Assembly: GCA_902362725.1 (NCBI GenBank)
Contig: CABIXM010000006.1
Coordinates: 62,001-126,000, forward strand
Direction of reading: 5' to 3'
Length of the DNA stretch: 64,000 bases
Origin: Clostridiaceae bacterium
GTDB taxonomy: Bacteria; Bacillota; Clostridia; Lachnospirales; Lachnospiraceae
Shown here: in pieces, positions 1 through 8,604 of the stretch
Layout: each line of letters begins with the position of its first letter
Position numbering within the stretch: the first letter of the stretch is position 1
Position numbers and translations under genes: made by a program
The notes under the pieces: generated by a model
What the model saw: only the letters and a program-made list of their open reading frames with translations
Told to the model about the DNA's origin: nothing
The model's database searches: none

Positions 1-14
1 TTCAGTTCTTTTCC

Positions 15-1055
15 TTACTGCGCCATTCCGTTCTCTTCGTAATAGGTAAGGAACTCATCTACGTTGGAAGAATCAATATAAGAAGCTCCAAAGGTCAGAT
101 CCTCTGTGTCGGACGGTTTCATCTCGCCGCTCTCCAGCTTCTGGATTCTTGTAAGTACTGCATCTGCGTAATCATTGGAATTCTGATATGCGGACGCCTG
201 GATGCTGCCTTCCTTGATGGCCTTGCAGCCCTGGTACAGTCCGTCGATACCGTATACCAGAACGTGATCCTTGTCTGCCGTCATACCTGCGCCGCGCAGC
301 GCCTCGATTGCGCCCAGGGCCATATCGTCATTCTCAGAGATAACGCCGTCAATCTTATCGCCGTAAGCGGTAATCCAGTCCTCCATACAGGTCATCGCGT
401 CTGCCTTCTGGAATTTCTGGAACTTCTCTGCCAGAACTGTAATATCGTCACGGCCTGCCTCTTCCAGTGCCGCATGGAAGCCTTCTCCTCGGAGAACGGA
501 GCCTGAATAACCTTCCACGCCGCGGAGGATTACAATATTCGCATTCTCAGGAAGCTGCTCAGCTGCTTTTTTTGCTGCCAGATATCCCAGGTCATACTCC
601 GAACATACCCAGGTGGATATCACGTCATGATTCTCTTCGATATCAATCGCATACATTACAACACTGGTTCCGCTGTCCATCAGCTTCTTGAAAGCATCTA
701 CCTGAGCTACATTTCCTGAATAGAGAACCAGGCCATAATCTCCGGCAATCTGAATCTGCTCCAGACACTCCAGTCCCTTTGCGTCGTCGTTTTTAGTATC
801 AAACAGATCTATGGTATAGCCATTTTCCTTTAACTTTTCCTGTGCTGTCACCGCCGTCTGATGATGCCATGCGTCAGACTGGTTACATACCCACGCAATC
901 TTCGTTCCCGCCAGCTCCGCTGCCGCGCCAGAACCTCCATCCTCTGTGGTGGCTGCCGCTGTGTCAGAGGATGGAGTCTCACTCTTTCCTCCACAGCCTG
1001 CCAGCATACCGATTACCATAACTCCTGCTAAAAGTAACGCAATTCTCTTTTTCAT
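15..1055 (-). CDS. Sugar ABC transporter substrate-binding lipoprotein (RbsB-like)
   Basis: Extracellular sugar receptor of 346 residues that would deliver its ligand to the permease encoded just upstream. The N-terminus is a lipoprotein signal: MKKR, a hydrophobic stretch, then the lipobox LAGC with Cys21, followed by a low-complexity Gly/Ser/Thr/Ala linker to about residue 48. The rest has the periplasmic-binding-protein type 1 layout, with an IAWVCNQ start of the first Rossmann lobe and a VISENDDMALGAIEAL segment typical of the ribose/galactose-binding group. It is the last of four minus-strand genes, 12 bp after the permease, with AAAGGAGG before the ATG. The ligand cannot be read from sequence. 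The RbsB/YtfQ-type fold is confident, the sugar is not. Confidence 0.9.
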   Translation of the reverse strand: MKKRIALLLAGVMVIGMLAGCGGKSETPSSDTAAATTEDGGSGAAAELAGTKIAWVCNQSDAWHHQTAVTAQEKLKENGYTIDLFDTKNDDAKGLECLEQIQIAGDYGLVLYSGNVAQVDAFKKLMDSGTSVVMYAIDIEENHDVISTWVCSEYDLGYLAAKKAAEQLPENANIVILRGVEGYSGSVLRGEGFHAALEEAGRDDITVLAEKFQKFQKADAMTCMEDWITAYGDKIDGVISENDDMALGAIEALRGAGMTADKDHVLVYGIDGLYQGCKAIKEGSIQASAYQNSNDYADAVLTRIQKLESGEMKPSDTEDLTFGASYIDSSNVDEFLTYYEENGMAQ

Positions 1056-1067
1056 ACTCTTCCTCCT

Positions 1068-2027
1068 TTATGATGATGTACGTTTTGAACGGGTGAAAGT
1101 ATCCAGACCTACAGCAAGAACTATTACGAGGCCATTTACCACCTGCTGCATATATGAATTCACTCCCATCAGGTTCAATATATTATTAATGATACCAATT
1201 ACAACCGCACCGATAACCGCTCCCCACGCATTACCGGTACCTCCCGCGAAACCGATACCACCAATAACCGCCGCTGCAATTCCCTGGCCCTCATAGCCCT
1301 GCGCTCCTGCCGGAGTTCCCGCGTTAATTCGGGAGCAGTATACAATTCCTGCCAGGCCTGTGAAGGCGCCTGCAACCAGATAAGCCAGAATGGTATATTT
1401 ACGAAGATTGATACCGGAAGCTCTGGCTGCTTCCCGGTTGCCGCCTACCGCATAGAAATTACGTCCCAGACGCGTTTTATCCAGAATCACCCAGAAGATA
1501 ACCGCGCAAACCATCATGATAATGACCGGGTTCGGGATGGGTCCCACATATCCCTGTCCAAGTGCCTTGAAATTCTCGCCTGTTTCGGAGATTGTCATAC
1601 CGTCTGTCAGCAGGTAAACTGCTCCACGTACAGACATCTGCATACCCAATGTCGCCACAAATGGCGGAATATTGAAATAAGCTACAATGATACCAGAGAT
1701 CAGGTTAATCACCACGCCTATCAGGATTGCCACAATCACCGCCAGAATCAAAGATCCGGTTCCCACATATACAAATATGGAAAGGCAGCCCGCAAATACC
1801 AGCGTGGACGCCGCAGCCAAATCCAAGTTGCCTGAAATAATACAGACAGACTCTGCGAAAGCAAGCAGTGCATATACCGATACCTGGCGAAGAATATTGA
1901 TAATATTATCTACCGTCAGAAACCTGTCATTGATAAATGCACAAATAATCATAAAAACCAAGGTAATAACATAAATACTGTATTGTGTCACAAAATTGAC
2001 AGCCTGCTTACTGTTTATTTTCGCCAT
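1068..2027 (-). CDS. Sugar ABC transporter permease (RbsC-like)
   Basis: Inner-membrane permease of 319 residues, normal for the RbsC/BPD_transp_2 family. The protein is almost entirely hydrophobic, with about eight to ten membrane segments beginning around residue 15. Family signatures include the IPPFVATLGMQMSVRGAVYLLTDG stretch (only part quoted: PPFVATLGM) and the ASGINLRKY coupling region that contacts the ATPase. It starts one base after the ATPase stop codon, with GGAGGACACTAGA ahead of the ATG, so the two are translationally coupled. It forms the transmembrane channel of the importer encoded by this operon. Substrate unknown. Confidence 0.92.
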   Translation of the reverse strand: MAKINSKQAVNFVTQYSIYVITLVFMIICAFINDRFLTVDNIINILRQVSVYALLAFAESVCIISGNLDLAAASTLVFAGCLSIFVYVGTGSLILAVIVAILIGVVINLISGIIVAYFNIPPFVATLGMQMSVRGAVYLLTDGMTISETGENFKALGQGYVGPIPNPVIIMMVCAVIFWVILDKTRLGRNFYAVGGNREAARASGINLRKYTILAYLVAGAFTGLAGIVYCSRINAGTPAGAQGYEGQGIAAAVIGGIGFAGGTGNAWGAVIGAVVIGIINNILNLMGVNSYMQQVVNGLVIVLAVGLDTFTRSKRTSS

Positions 2028-2028
2028 T

Positions 2029-3522
2029 CTAGTGTCCTCCTGTCGCCAGTTGCATAACGCTTACCTGACTGATATCTTCATTTTCCAGTTCCCCTTTGAT
2101 CTCACCCTCTGCCATAACGTAAATCCGCTTACACATACCAATCAGCTCCGGCAGCTCGGACGAAATCATAAGCACAGCCATTCCTGCCTCAGCCATTTCA
2201 TTCATCAGTTCATAGATTTCATATTTGGCTCCCACATCAATGCCTCGCGTGGGCTCATCCAGTATCAGAACCTTCGGATTCGACATCAGCCACTTTGCCA
2301 GCACCAGCTTCTGCTGATTTCCGCCGGAAAGCGTGTAGGCATCCACATTCATACTGTTCGCCTTGATTCGAAGGCGTTTGAAATAATCCTGTACCTGTTC
2401 CTTTTCCTTTTTCTTATTAAGAAAGCCAGCTTTGCAGAGACTTTTCAAGTTTGGAAGTGAAATATTTTCTTTGATACTTCTACAGGGGATAATTCCGTAT
2501 TTTCTTCTGTCCTCGGTAGCCATCACCAGACCGTTGTTAATTGCCTCCTTCACCGTCATGCTGGTGTAGGTTTTTCCATCCAGTACCAGCTCCCCTGACT
2601 CAAAGGGATCCAGGCCGCAGATAGCGCGTACGGTTTCGGTTCTTCCTGCTCCTACCAGTCCGGCCATTCCCACGATTTCTCCGGCCCGCAGCTTCAGGTT
2701 AATATTGCGGCTGGTTCTTCCTGCATTCAGATCCTTTACTTCCAGCAGGACTTTCCCGGGTTCTCCCTTTTTCACCGGGTAGATATTCTCCACCGCCCGG
2801 CCTACCATCGCGGAAATAACCTTCTTTTCATCGAACTCACTGATCGGTCCTGTCTGGACGCTGTGGCCGTCTCTCATAATCGTGATATAGTCGCTGAGTT
2901 CAAAAACCTCTTCCATTTTATGGGAAATATAGATCACAGCGCAGTTGTTTTTCCGAAGCTCATGAATCTTTGCAAACAGTCTTTCTGACTCATGCTGTGT
3001 CAGGGAGGAGGTCGGCTCATCCATGATTACGATGTTCGCGCCCTTATTGGTCGCCTTTGCAATCTCAATCATCTGCGCGTCTGAAATGGGAACCTCTGCC
3101 ATTATCGTCGTCGCTTTTACATGGATACCTTCCCTGTCCAGAAGCTCCTGCGCTTCCCGGTTGATTTTCTTCCAGTCTACCAGTCCCAGCTTGGTCGTCG
3201 GATGATGGCCCAGACACAGGTTTTCCGCTACCGTAAGTCCCGGCACATAGACCAGTTCCTGAAAGATCATGGCGATTCCCAGCTTCTCCGCCATACCCGG
3301 AGAGGTGATATTTTCTACCTTTCCATGTACCGCGACGGTTCCCTCGTTCGCCTTGTGCATTCCGTTGATTACTTTCATCAAGGTCGATTTTCCGGCTCCG
3401 TTCTCACCTACGAGAGAATGAACCGTACCCTTCTTTACCCCGAAGCTTACATGATCCAGAGCTTTCACGCCCGGAAATGTTTTTGTTATGTTGGACAGCT
3501 CCAATGCATATTCTTCACTCAT
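2029..3522 (-). CDS. Sugar ABC transporter ATP-binding protein, double cassette (RbsA/MglA-like)
   Basis: Cytoplasmic ATPase of 497 residues made of two tandem ABC cassettes, the arrangement specific to carbohydrate importers of the CUT2 class. The first cassette has Walker A GENGAGKST near residue 39 and Walker B VIMDEP. The second carries the degenerate Walker A GLVGAGRTE, an LSGGNQQK signature and Walker B LILDEPTRGIDVG. It energises the permease and receptor encoded directly downstream. It follows the dehydrogenase gene by 9 bp, with AAGGAG before the ATG. The length and motifs match RbsA/MglA/XylG closely; which sugar is moved is not visible. Confidence 0.93.
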   Translation of the reverse strand: MSEEYALELSNITKTFPGVKALDHVSFGVKKGTVHSLVGENGAGKSTLMKVINGMHKANEGTVAVHGKVENITSPGMAEKLGIAMIFQELVYVPGLTVAENLCLGHHPTTKLGLVDWKKINREAQELLDREGIHVKATTIMAEVPISDAQMIEIAKATNKGANIVIMDEPTSSLTQHESERLFAKIHELRKNNCAVIYISHKMEEVFELSDYITIMRDGHSVQTGPISEFDEKKVISAMVGRAVENIYPVKKGEPGKVLLEVKDLNAGRTSRNINLKLRAGEIVGMAGLVGAGRTETVRAICGLDPFESGELVLDGKTYTSMTVKEAINNGLVMATEDRRKYGIIPCRSIKENISLPNLKSLCKAGFLNKKKEKEQVQDYFKRLRIKANSMNVDAYTLSGGNQQKLVLAKWLMSNPKVLILDEPTRGIDVGAKYEIYELMNEMAEAGMAVLMISSELPELIGMCKRIYVMAEGEIKGELENEDISQVSVMQLATGGH

Positions 3523-3531
3523 AGGCGCTCC

Positions 3532-4587
3532 TTACTCCATTGTAAAAATCACTTTATATGCTTCCCGTTTCTTAATCATTTCCACGCCCTTTTCCGCTTC
3601 ATCAATCGGCAGTACATGGCTGTAGAATTCTTTCGGGTCTACTTTTCCTTCTCTGATTAATTCTAATATTTCCTCATGCTGACGGTGCTCATGATAAGGC
3701 CAGTTCAGCATCTGGAGTCTTACATTGTTCGGTAAATCCTGCAGATCCAGTGTGGAATGTCCTTTATGCAATACGCCGTAGATACCTACCAGTCCGCCCG
3801 GAACCAGGAACTTTGCTCCCTGTTTGATGATGTCTACGCTTCCTACCGCATCCACTACTACGTCAAATCTTCTATCTCCTATCGCTTCCTCTACATTTTC
3901 TGTATGGGAATTTACTGTCATGTCTACCTTTGCCAGGTTTTTAATACGAGCCAGTCGCTCGTCGTGATGTCCGATATTTCCTACCCATTCTGCTCCCAGA
4001 CATTTCGCGAAAATCGATAAGCCCAACGCTACAGCGCCATCTCCGAAAATCAATACCCGGGAACCCTTTTTCACGCCGAAATTTTTCAGCGCACTGTAGT
4101 TTTCCTTCAGGGTCAGAATCATAACCGCATCCGGATCTGACATTCCTTCCGGAATCGGTTTCGTCAGGAAATCGATGGGGTCATCCAGATTCTTTGTAAA
4201 TTCATACTCTGATTTTAAGCCATCCTCAAAAATCGCCTGTGCGTCAAAGGTCACGCAATAGCCGTTCATGCCGCCCCAGTTATTGTGGTAGCCCTCTACC
4301 GGAAGGCCGATGGGACAAGTAACCCGATCACCTACCTTATAATTCCGGACCTTGCTTCCCACTTTTTCGATGACGCCGACACCCTCATGTCCCACCAGCG
4401 TCGGATACTCAATCGGCATCTCGCCCACGCTTCCATAACCGATAATTTTCAGGTCTGTGCTGCTGCAAAGACCGCAAGCCGTCACGCGTACCAGACATTC
4501 ATAATCATCTGTAATGTCCGGAGCCGGAACCTCTACCACTTCTACTGTTCCATCCCCCTTGGCACACACCGCTTTCATCTTTTTCAT
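3532..4587 (-). CDS. Zinc-dependent alcohol/polyol dehydrogenase (MDR family)
   Basis: NAD(P)-dependent medium-chain dehydrogenase of 351 residues, probably oxidising or reducing a sugar, polyol or aldehyde linked to the transporter behind it. Catalytic-zinc ligands are visible as Cys41 in CGLC and His67-Glu68 in GHEG. The Rossmann glycine motif is replaced by GDGAVALG near the middle. The structural-zinc four-cysteine lobe seems absent, so it resembles the threonine/sorbitol dehydrogenase branch only loosely. The open frame extends to 4683, but a consensus promoter sits at 4642-4670 and AAGGAGGT lies 5 bases before the ATG at 4587, so I use 4587. It is the first gene of the operon dehydrogenase-ATPase-permease-receptor and is divergent from the ROK regulator. 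Confidence 0.85.
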   Translation of the reverse strand: MKKMKAVCAKGDGTVEVVEVPAPDITDDYECLVRVTACGLCSSTDLKIIGYGSVGEMPIEYPTLVGHEGVGVIEKVGSKVRNYKVGDRVTCPIGLPVEGYHNNWGGMNGYCVTFDAQAIFEDGLKSEYEFTKNLDDPIDFLTKPIPEGMSDPDAVMILTLKENYSALKNFGVKKGSRVLIFGDGAVALGLSIFAKCLGAEWVGNIGHHDERLARIKNLAKVDMTVNSHTENVEEAIGDRRFDVVVDAVGSVDIIKQGAKFLVPGGLVGIYGVLHKGHSTLDLQDLPNNVRLQMLNWPYHEHRQHEEILELIREGKVDPKEFYSHVLPIDEAEKGVEMIKKREAYKVIFTME

Positions 4588-4641
4588 ATCGTACCTCCTT
4601 TTTGTTTTTTTGTTTTCCTGTCTTTTTGTTTTTCTAAGGTT

Positions 4642-4670
4642 ATTATATGGTTCTTTCTTCAGTTTGTCAA
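4642..4670 (-). promoter_or_regulatory. Consensus sigma-A promoter of the dehydrogenase/ABC operon
   Basis: Read on the minus strand, TTGACA (4670-4665), a 17-base spacer and TATAAT (4647-4642) form a perfect consensus promoter. Transcription would start near 4635, about 48 bases before the ATG at 4587. The -35 box lies inside the repeated word AGTTTGTCAA and next to a 21-bp near-palindrome, so a repressor bound there would block it. Confidence 0.85.
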
Positions 4671-4809
4671 TATAGTTAGTCAATTAAATTGTCTAATTCA
4701 TCAGTTTTACTAAATATCTGCGCATATTTTGTGCATATTTTCTAATCCACTTTGATTATCCTTCTTTATTTTATTTTAATTTCTGTTTGATTTCTTTTTA
4801 GTTTGTCAA
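4661..4809. repeat. Direct repeat AGTTTGTCAA in both divergent promoter regions
   Basis: The 10-bp word AGTTTGTCAA occurs at 4661-4670, over the -35 box of the sugar operon, and again at 4800-4809, 17 bp upstream of the -35 box of the ROK gene. The spacing is 139 bp. The AT-rich stretch between them holds no gene. The pair could allow DNA looping by a ROK dimer or tetramer and autoregulation, which is inference. Confidence 0.5.
4676..4696. promoter_or_regulatory. Candidate operator palindrome for the ROK regulator
   Basis: A 21-bp inverted repeat with arms TTAGTCAATT and AATTGTCTAA around a central A has only one mismatched pair. It sits 5 bp upstream of the -35 box of the divergent sugar operon. 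ROK repressors such as XylR and NagC bind AT-rich palindromes of this size. Assignment to the adjacent ROK gene is inference from position. Confidence 0.55.
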
Positions 4810-4825
4810 CTTTGTTATTTTTTTG

Positions 4826-4854
4826 TTGACTTTTTTCACATCTGAGTGGATAAT
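4826..4854 (+). promoter_or_regulatory. Promoter of the ROK regulator gene
   Basis: TTGACT at 4826-4831, a 17-base spacer and GATAAT at 4849-4854 match the sigma-A consensus at all but two positions. Transcription would start near 4861, which excludes a GTG start at 4846 and supports the ATG at 4900. Confidence 0.8.
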
Positions 4855-4899
4855 AAAAGAAACAACAGGTTATATTCCTTGAAGAAAGAGGATTCTGCT

Positions 4900-6162
4900 A
4901 TGAAAAAACCCATTGGAGCAAAACCCGGCGATCTGCGCCGCCAGAATTATCAGGCCATTTTACAGCTTTTCCGGGATAAGGACCAGCTTGCTGTACGTGA
5001 TATCATGGAAGTCGTTTCCCTCAGTAAAACAGCTATCACCAACATCCTTACTAATTTAATCGAGATGGGTACGATCCATTCTATCGGGAAAGGCGATTCC
5101 ACCACGCAGGGAGGGAAAAAGCCGGAGCTTTATGCACTGAATCCCAATTACAGATATTCCATGACGGTATTTTTTTCTCAACACTCCTGCTTTTGCCAGA
5201 TTTATAATTTGAATTATAACTGCATCGCCGAGCTGTACCAGAAAAGCGAATCCGGAACGGAATATACCTATCCCGAGGCTCTCTCTGTCATGGTTGCCCA
5301 GATACAGACGCTTTTAGCACAGACCCGCCTTACGGAAGATCAGTTATGCGGCATCGTGTTCCACTGCCCGGGTATTGTTCTCAGTCAGGAAGGAATTATA
5401 TCCCGGCCGATTCTGGATCCCGGCTGGCCCTCCAATCTGCATGTGATCGAAGATTTGCGGCGGCTGCTTCCGTTTTCCGTCCCTTTCTATCTGGATAACT
5501 CAAGCCGTTACTACGGCTATTATGAATTATTAAATCATCCCATCCGACGGACGCAGAATATTGTAACCATCTTTTCCAGCACTACTGTCGGAGGCAGTAA
5601 TATCCGTATGGGACATCTGAACCACGGGCTTACCGGACTGGTGGGAGAGTACGGACATATCACGACGGATTATACCTTCGCAAGGCGCTGCAAATGCGGA
5701 AATTATGGCTGCTTTGAGACCGGCGTCGGTACCGATTATGTCATTCCCCGGATCCAGAAGGAGCTGAAATTACACACACAGTCCTTGCTGAAGCAGGATA
5801 TTTCCTCCCTCACCATGCATGACATCTTTCTGGCTGCCAACGCCGGCGATCATTTTGCCCAGAAGCAGTTGGATTTTCTTATCCAGCAATTTTCCATCCT
5901 GCTCTATAACCTGCAGATTGCCTATGACCCCAACGAGATTATCATTCAGGGAGAATACGCCGAATCCGAAGGGTATTTTCAGGATAATCTCCGCAAGACG
6001 ATTCAGCTGCTCTCTCTGCATAACATTCAAAATGAAGTAAAACTCACCTTCAGCTTTTCCGGCAGAGGATCCACGCCGGAATTCTGCCTTCCCTATGCTA
6101 TGATGGGCGCGTCTCTTTTCTGCTTTGATCGGTATTTCAGTCAGCTGGATTTTCATCTGTAA
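4900..6162 (+). CDS. ROK-family transcriptional repressor
   Basis: Sugar-responsive DNA-binding regulator of 420 residues. Residues of about 10-75 form a winged helix-turn-helix (LAVRDIMEVVSLSKTAITNIL followed by a GKKPELYALN wing). The remainder is the ROK sugar-binding domain, with the zinc site CKCGNYGC followed by Glu and the preceding GEYGH histidine. The start at 4900 is chosen because GAAAGAGGA precedes it and the alternative GTG at 4846 overlaps the -10 box. It is transcribed divergently from the dehydrogenase/ABC operon, the classic position for its local repressor, with matching candidate operators in the shared intergenic region. It is followed by a strong hairpin terminator. The effector is unknown. 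Confidence 0.9.
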   Translation: MKKPIGAKPGDLRRQNYQAILQLFRDKDQLAVRDIMEVVSLSKTAITNILTNLIEMGTIHSIGKGDSTTQGGKKPELYALNPNYRYSMTVFFSQHSCFCQIYNLNYNCIAELYQKSESGTEYTYPEALSVMVAQIQTLLAQTRLTEDQLCGIVFHCPGIVLSQEGIISRPILDPGWPSNLHVIEDLRRLLPFSVPFYLDNSSRYYGYYELLNHPIRRTQNIVTIFSSTTVGGSNIRMGHLNHGLTGLVGEYGHITTDYTFARRCKCGNYGCFETGVGTDYVIPRIQKELKLHTQSLLKQDISSLTMHDIFLAANAGDHFAQKQLDFLIQQFSILLYNLQIAYDPNEIIIQGEYAESEGYFQDNLRKTIQLLSLHNIQNEVKLTFSFSGRGSTPEFCLPYAMMGASLFCFDRYFSQLDFHL

Positions 6163-6165
6163 AAA

Positions 6166-6210
6166 GAGTACGCATCTTTGCAAGCTCTGCTTGTTTTTAT
6201 GGAATAAGGG
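6166..6210 (+). repeat. 45-bp intergenic repeat, copy A
   Basis: This stretch after the ROK stop codon matches 9452-9495 at about 41 of 45 positions. The core GCATCTTTGCAAGCTCTGC is identical in both, and each copy continues with a TTGYTTTYATGGAATA-type tail. GCAAGC-TCT-GCTTG can form a small hairpin. In both places it runs into a longer hairpin beginning at the GGAATA end. No coding potential is seen. Confidence 0.7.
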
Positions 6211-6245
6211 CGCCGCAAAATCACAAATTAGATTTTGCGGCGCCC
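6208..6245. terminator. Bidirectional intrinsic terminator between ROK and aldo-keto reductase genes
   Basis: A perfect 15-bp stem, GGGCGCCGCAAAATC (6208-6222) with GATTTTGCGGCGCCC (6231-6245), encloses an 8-base loop. The following bases are pyrimidine-rich (CTTCTTTC) on the plus strand, and TTATTCC follows on the minus strand. It separates two convergent genes, so it probably serves both. Confidence 0.8.
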
Positions 6246-6271
6246 CTTCTTTCAATCCTTTCCAGCTTCCG

Positions 6272-7105
6272 TTAAAACGGAACTTTATCCGGATCATTTC
6301 CGTCAGCAAAGCCTTCCAAAACATCAAGCTTTCTCATATCTTCTTCTGCAATTTCAAAATTCTCAACCTCCAGATTCGCCCGCATTCTATCTTCATTCAC
6401 GGATTTTGACAGCGGCAGGAAGCCATGCTGCAGATTCCATTTAATGCAAATCTGTGCCGGTGTTTTTCCATAGTGCTCTGCCATCTCGGAAAGCTCCTTC
6501 GAATTCAATAATTTTCCATTTCCCAGAGGACTGTACGCTTCCAGCAGGATCTGATGCTCTCGGCACAGAGAGACGATATCTGCCTGAACCATTCCCGGAT
6601 GGAGCTCCAATTGGTTTACCATAGGAATTACCTCTGCATCTAAAAGCGGCGTCAGGTGATTTCTTCGGAAATTCGACACGCCAATCGCCCTTACTTTCCC
6701 CGACTTATACAGATCGGTCAGAGCTTCCCAGGTTTCTCTGTTTAACGCTTCCCAGCAACGATACTGATTCGGAGACGCAGGCCAGTGGATCAAATATAAA
6801 TCCAGATAATCAGTCTGTAAATCTTTTAATGTTTTTTCAAACGCTCTAATTGTCCGTCCATATCCGCGATCGCTATTCCAAACTTTTCCGGTCAGAAAGA
6901 GCTCTTCCCTCGCAATCCCTGAATTCTTAATACCGTTTCCCACGCTCTCCTCATTTCCGTATACCATTGCAGCATCGATATGATGATATCCCAGTCTGAT
7001 CGCTGTTTCAACGGCCTTTTCACAGGTTTCCCCATCCGGCGTTTTCCAGGTTCCGTATCCGATTTCCGGGATGCTGACTCCATTTCTTAATTCATAATTT
7101 TTCAT
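6272..7105 (-). CDS. Aldo/keto reductase
   Basis: NADPH-dependent carbonyl reductase of 277 residues in the AKR (TIM-barrel) family. The catalytic tetrad is complete: Asp44 and Tyr49 in HIDAAMVYGNE, Lys74 in LTGKVW, and His107 in YLIHWP. The cofactor-binding end shows the usual LSKSVNEDRMRAN segment. Its start overlaps the end of the kinase gene by 14 bp, so it belongs to the deoC-kinase-reductase operon and probably interconverts a sugar or aldehyde with its alcohol. AAAGGAG lies 12 bases before the ATG, slightly far. Substrate unknown; family assignment secure. Confidence 0.9.
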   Translation of the reverse strand: MKNYELRNGVSIPEIGYGTWKTPDGETCEKAVETAIRLGYHHIDAAMVYGNEESVGNGIKNSGIAREELFLTGKVWNSDRGYGRTIRAFEKTLKDLQTDYLDLYLIHWPASPNQYRCWEALNRETWEALTDLYKSGKVRAIGVSNFRRNHLTPLLDAEVIPMVNQLELHPGMVQADIVSLCREHQILLEAYSPLGNGKLLNSKELSEMAEHYGKTPAQICIKWNLQHGFLPLSKSVNEDRMRANLEVENFEIAEEDMRKLDVLEGFADGNDPDKVPF

Positions 7106-8603
7106 ACGCGTGTTCTACTCCTTTCATTGCTTCATACACTTCATTAAACCTTGTTTTTGCCGCATGATATTCTTTTCGATGCTGTAAATCCGGCTGCTGT
7201 ATATATTTTATTTTCTGAAATCGTTCTATGGCAGAAAAATCCTTAAAAATTCCTGCTCCAACTCCTGCATTTACCGCTGCTCCCATGGCTCCGGCCTCAT
7301 CCAGAAGCTCCGGAACGATGATTCGGGTCTCCCATACATCTGCCATGATTTTCCGCCAGATTTCTCCTTTTGCCCCACCTCCCAGCACGGTTATTTCCTC
7401 TATGTGCATCTGTGTCTTCAGGATATCCAAAATGAGCGAAAGATTATAGATCACACCTTCCACTGCACTTCTAATCATGTCATTTCTTGTGGTATCTGCC
7501 TGGATCCCATAAAAACAGCCTTTGGCGTCCGGATCCCACCTGGGCGCCCTCTCCCCCAGCAGATAAGGAAGAAAGGTTACTCCTCCCGCGCCCGGACTGC
7601 TTTTTTCTGCTTCCCGATTCATCTCTTCATAAACAGAGCCTTGCCCTTCCTTTTTTTCGGGATTCAGGAAACCCTTAAGCCAGCTGTAGGAACCGCCTGC
7701 GTACTGCATGGTTCCGTTCGGGGCATATAAACCGGGAACCATATGTGCCCAGGTTACGGTACGCATCTGGGGATCCAGAAGCGGCTGTTCGCTGGTGGTT
7801 GTAATCCATGCGGATGTTCCCATACAGCAAAATGTCTTTCCACTGCTGACCGATCCAGCTCCCACATTCGTAGCCACTCCGTCTCCCGCGCCTATGATTA
7901 CCGCTGTTTCCTTTGTAAGCCCGGTCTGCCGCGCCGCTTCTTCTGTGATTTTTCCCGCACAAAACGTGGACGGCTTCACATCCGGCAACTTACTTCGGTC
8001 GATTCCCGATAATTTCAGAAGCTCCTCTGACCAATCCAGCCTTTTTAAATCGAAAAAACCACAGCCATTTGCATCCGAATAATCCGTACAAAATACTCCC
8101 GTTAATTTTTGCACCATAAAATCCTTTGCATTCAACATCTTATACGTATTCCGGTATACTTCAGGCTCATGCTTTTTCACCCACATCAGCTTCTGGATGC
8201 CGTAAGACGCCGTATTCCGATGCCCCGTTATCTGATAATATTCCCACTGACTGATTGCTTTTTCGATTTCCTCCGCTTCCTGCTGCGCTCTCTGATCGGC
8301 CCAGATAATGGATGGACGAAGCGGTTTTCCTTCCCTGTCCACACACAGGCAGCCCATCATCTGGCCGCTGAAGCTGACTGCCCGGATTCGTTCCGGCTGA
8401 ATGCCCGTACGCGCCAGAAGCTTTCTGGTCGAAGCACAAAATGCGCTCCACCAATCTTCTGCGTCCTGCTCCGCCCAGTTTCCGTTATAGTAGTGAACCG
8501 GATAGCTTTCTATTTCAGAATCCACCAGTTCTCCTTCCGTTGTAAAAAGAGTGGCTTTATCTCCGGATGTTCCCAAATCATGTGCCAGCAGATACTCTTT
8601 CAT
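7092..8603 (-). CDS. FGGY-family carbohydrate kinase (xylulokinase-like)
   Basis: Cytoplasmic sugar kinase of 503 residues, the usual FGGY length. The N-terminal actin-like domain opens with the phosphate-binding DLGTSGDKATLF loop. The catalytic aspartate lies in GAGDGVA, and the second domain has MGTSAW and GERAPRWDPDAKG, which most resemble xylulokinases. The ATG at 8603 is preceded by AAGGAGA and begins one base after the deoC stop, whereas the frame extending to 8633 would overlap deoC. It would make the ketose or polyol phosphate cleaved or used by its neighbours. True xylulokinase, ribulokinase and rarer sugars are all possible, so no symbol is given. Confidence 0.85.
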   Translation of the reverse strand: MKEYLLAHDLGTSGDKATLFTTEGELVDSEIESYPVHYYNGNWAEQDAEDWWSAFCASTRKLLARTGIQPERIRAVSFSGQMMGCLCVDREGKPLRPSIIWADQRAQQEAEEIEKAISQWEYYQITGHRNTASYGIQKLMWVKKHEPEVYRNTYKMLNAKDFMVQKLTGVFCTDYSDANGCGFFDLKRLDWSEELLKLSGIDRSKLPDVKPSTFCAGKITEEAARQTGLTKETAVIIGAGDGVATNVGAGSVSSGKTFCCMGTSAWITTTSEQPLLDPQMRTVTWAHMVPGLYAPNGTMQYAGGSYSWLKGFLNPEKKEGQGSVYEEMNREAEKSSPGAGGVTFLPYLLGERAPRWDPDAKGCFYGIQADTTRNDMIRSAVEGVIYNLSLILDILKTQMHIEEITVLGGGAKGEIWRKIMADVWETRIIVPELLDEAGAMGAAVNAGVGAGIFKDFSAIERFQKIKYIQQPDLQHRKEYHAAKTRFNEVYEAMKGVEHAYEKL

Positions 8604-8604
8604 T

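Noticed and set aside
5770..6327. Minus-strand frame covering the end of the ROK gene and the terminator
   Set aside because: It reads through a strong hairpin terminator and is antisense to the ROK sugar-binding domain.
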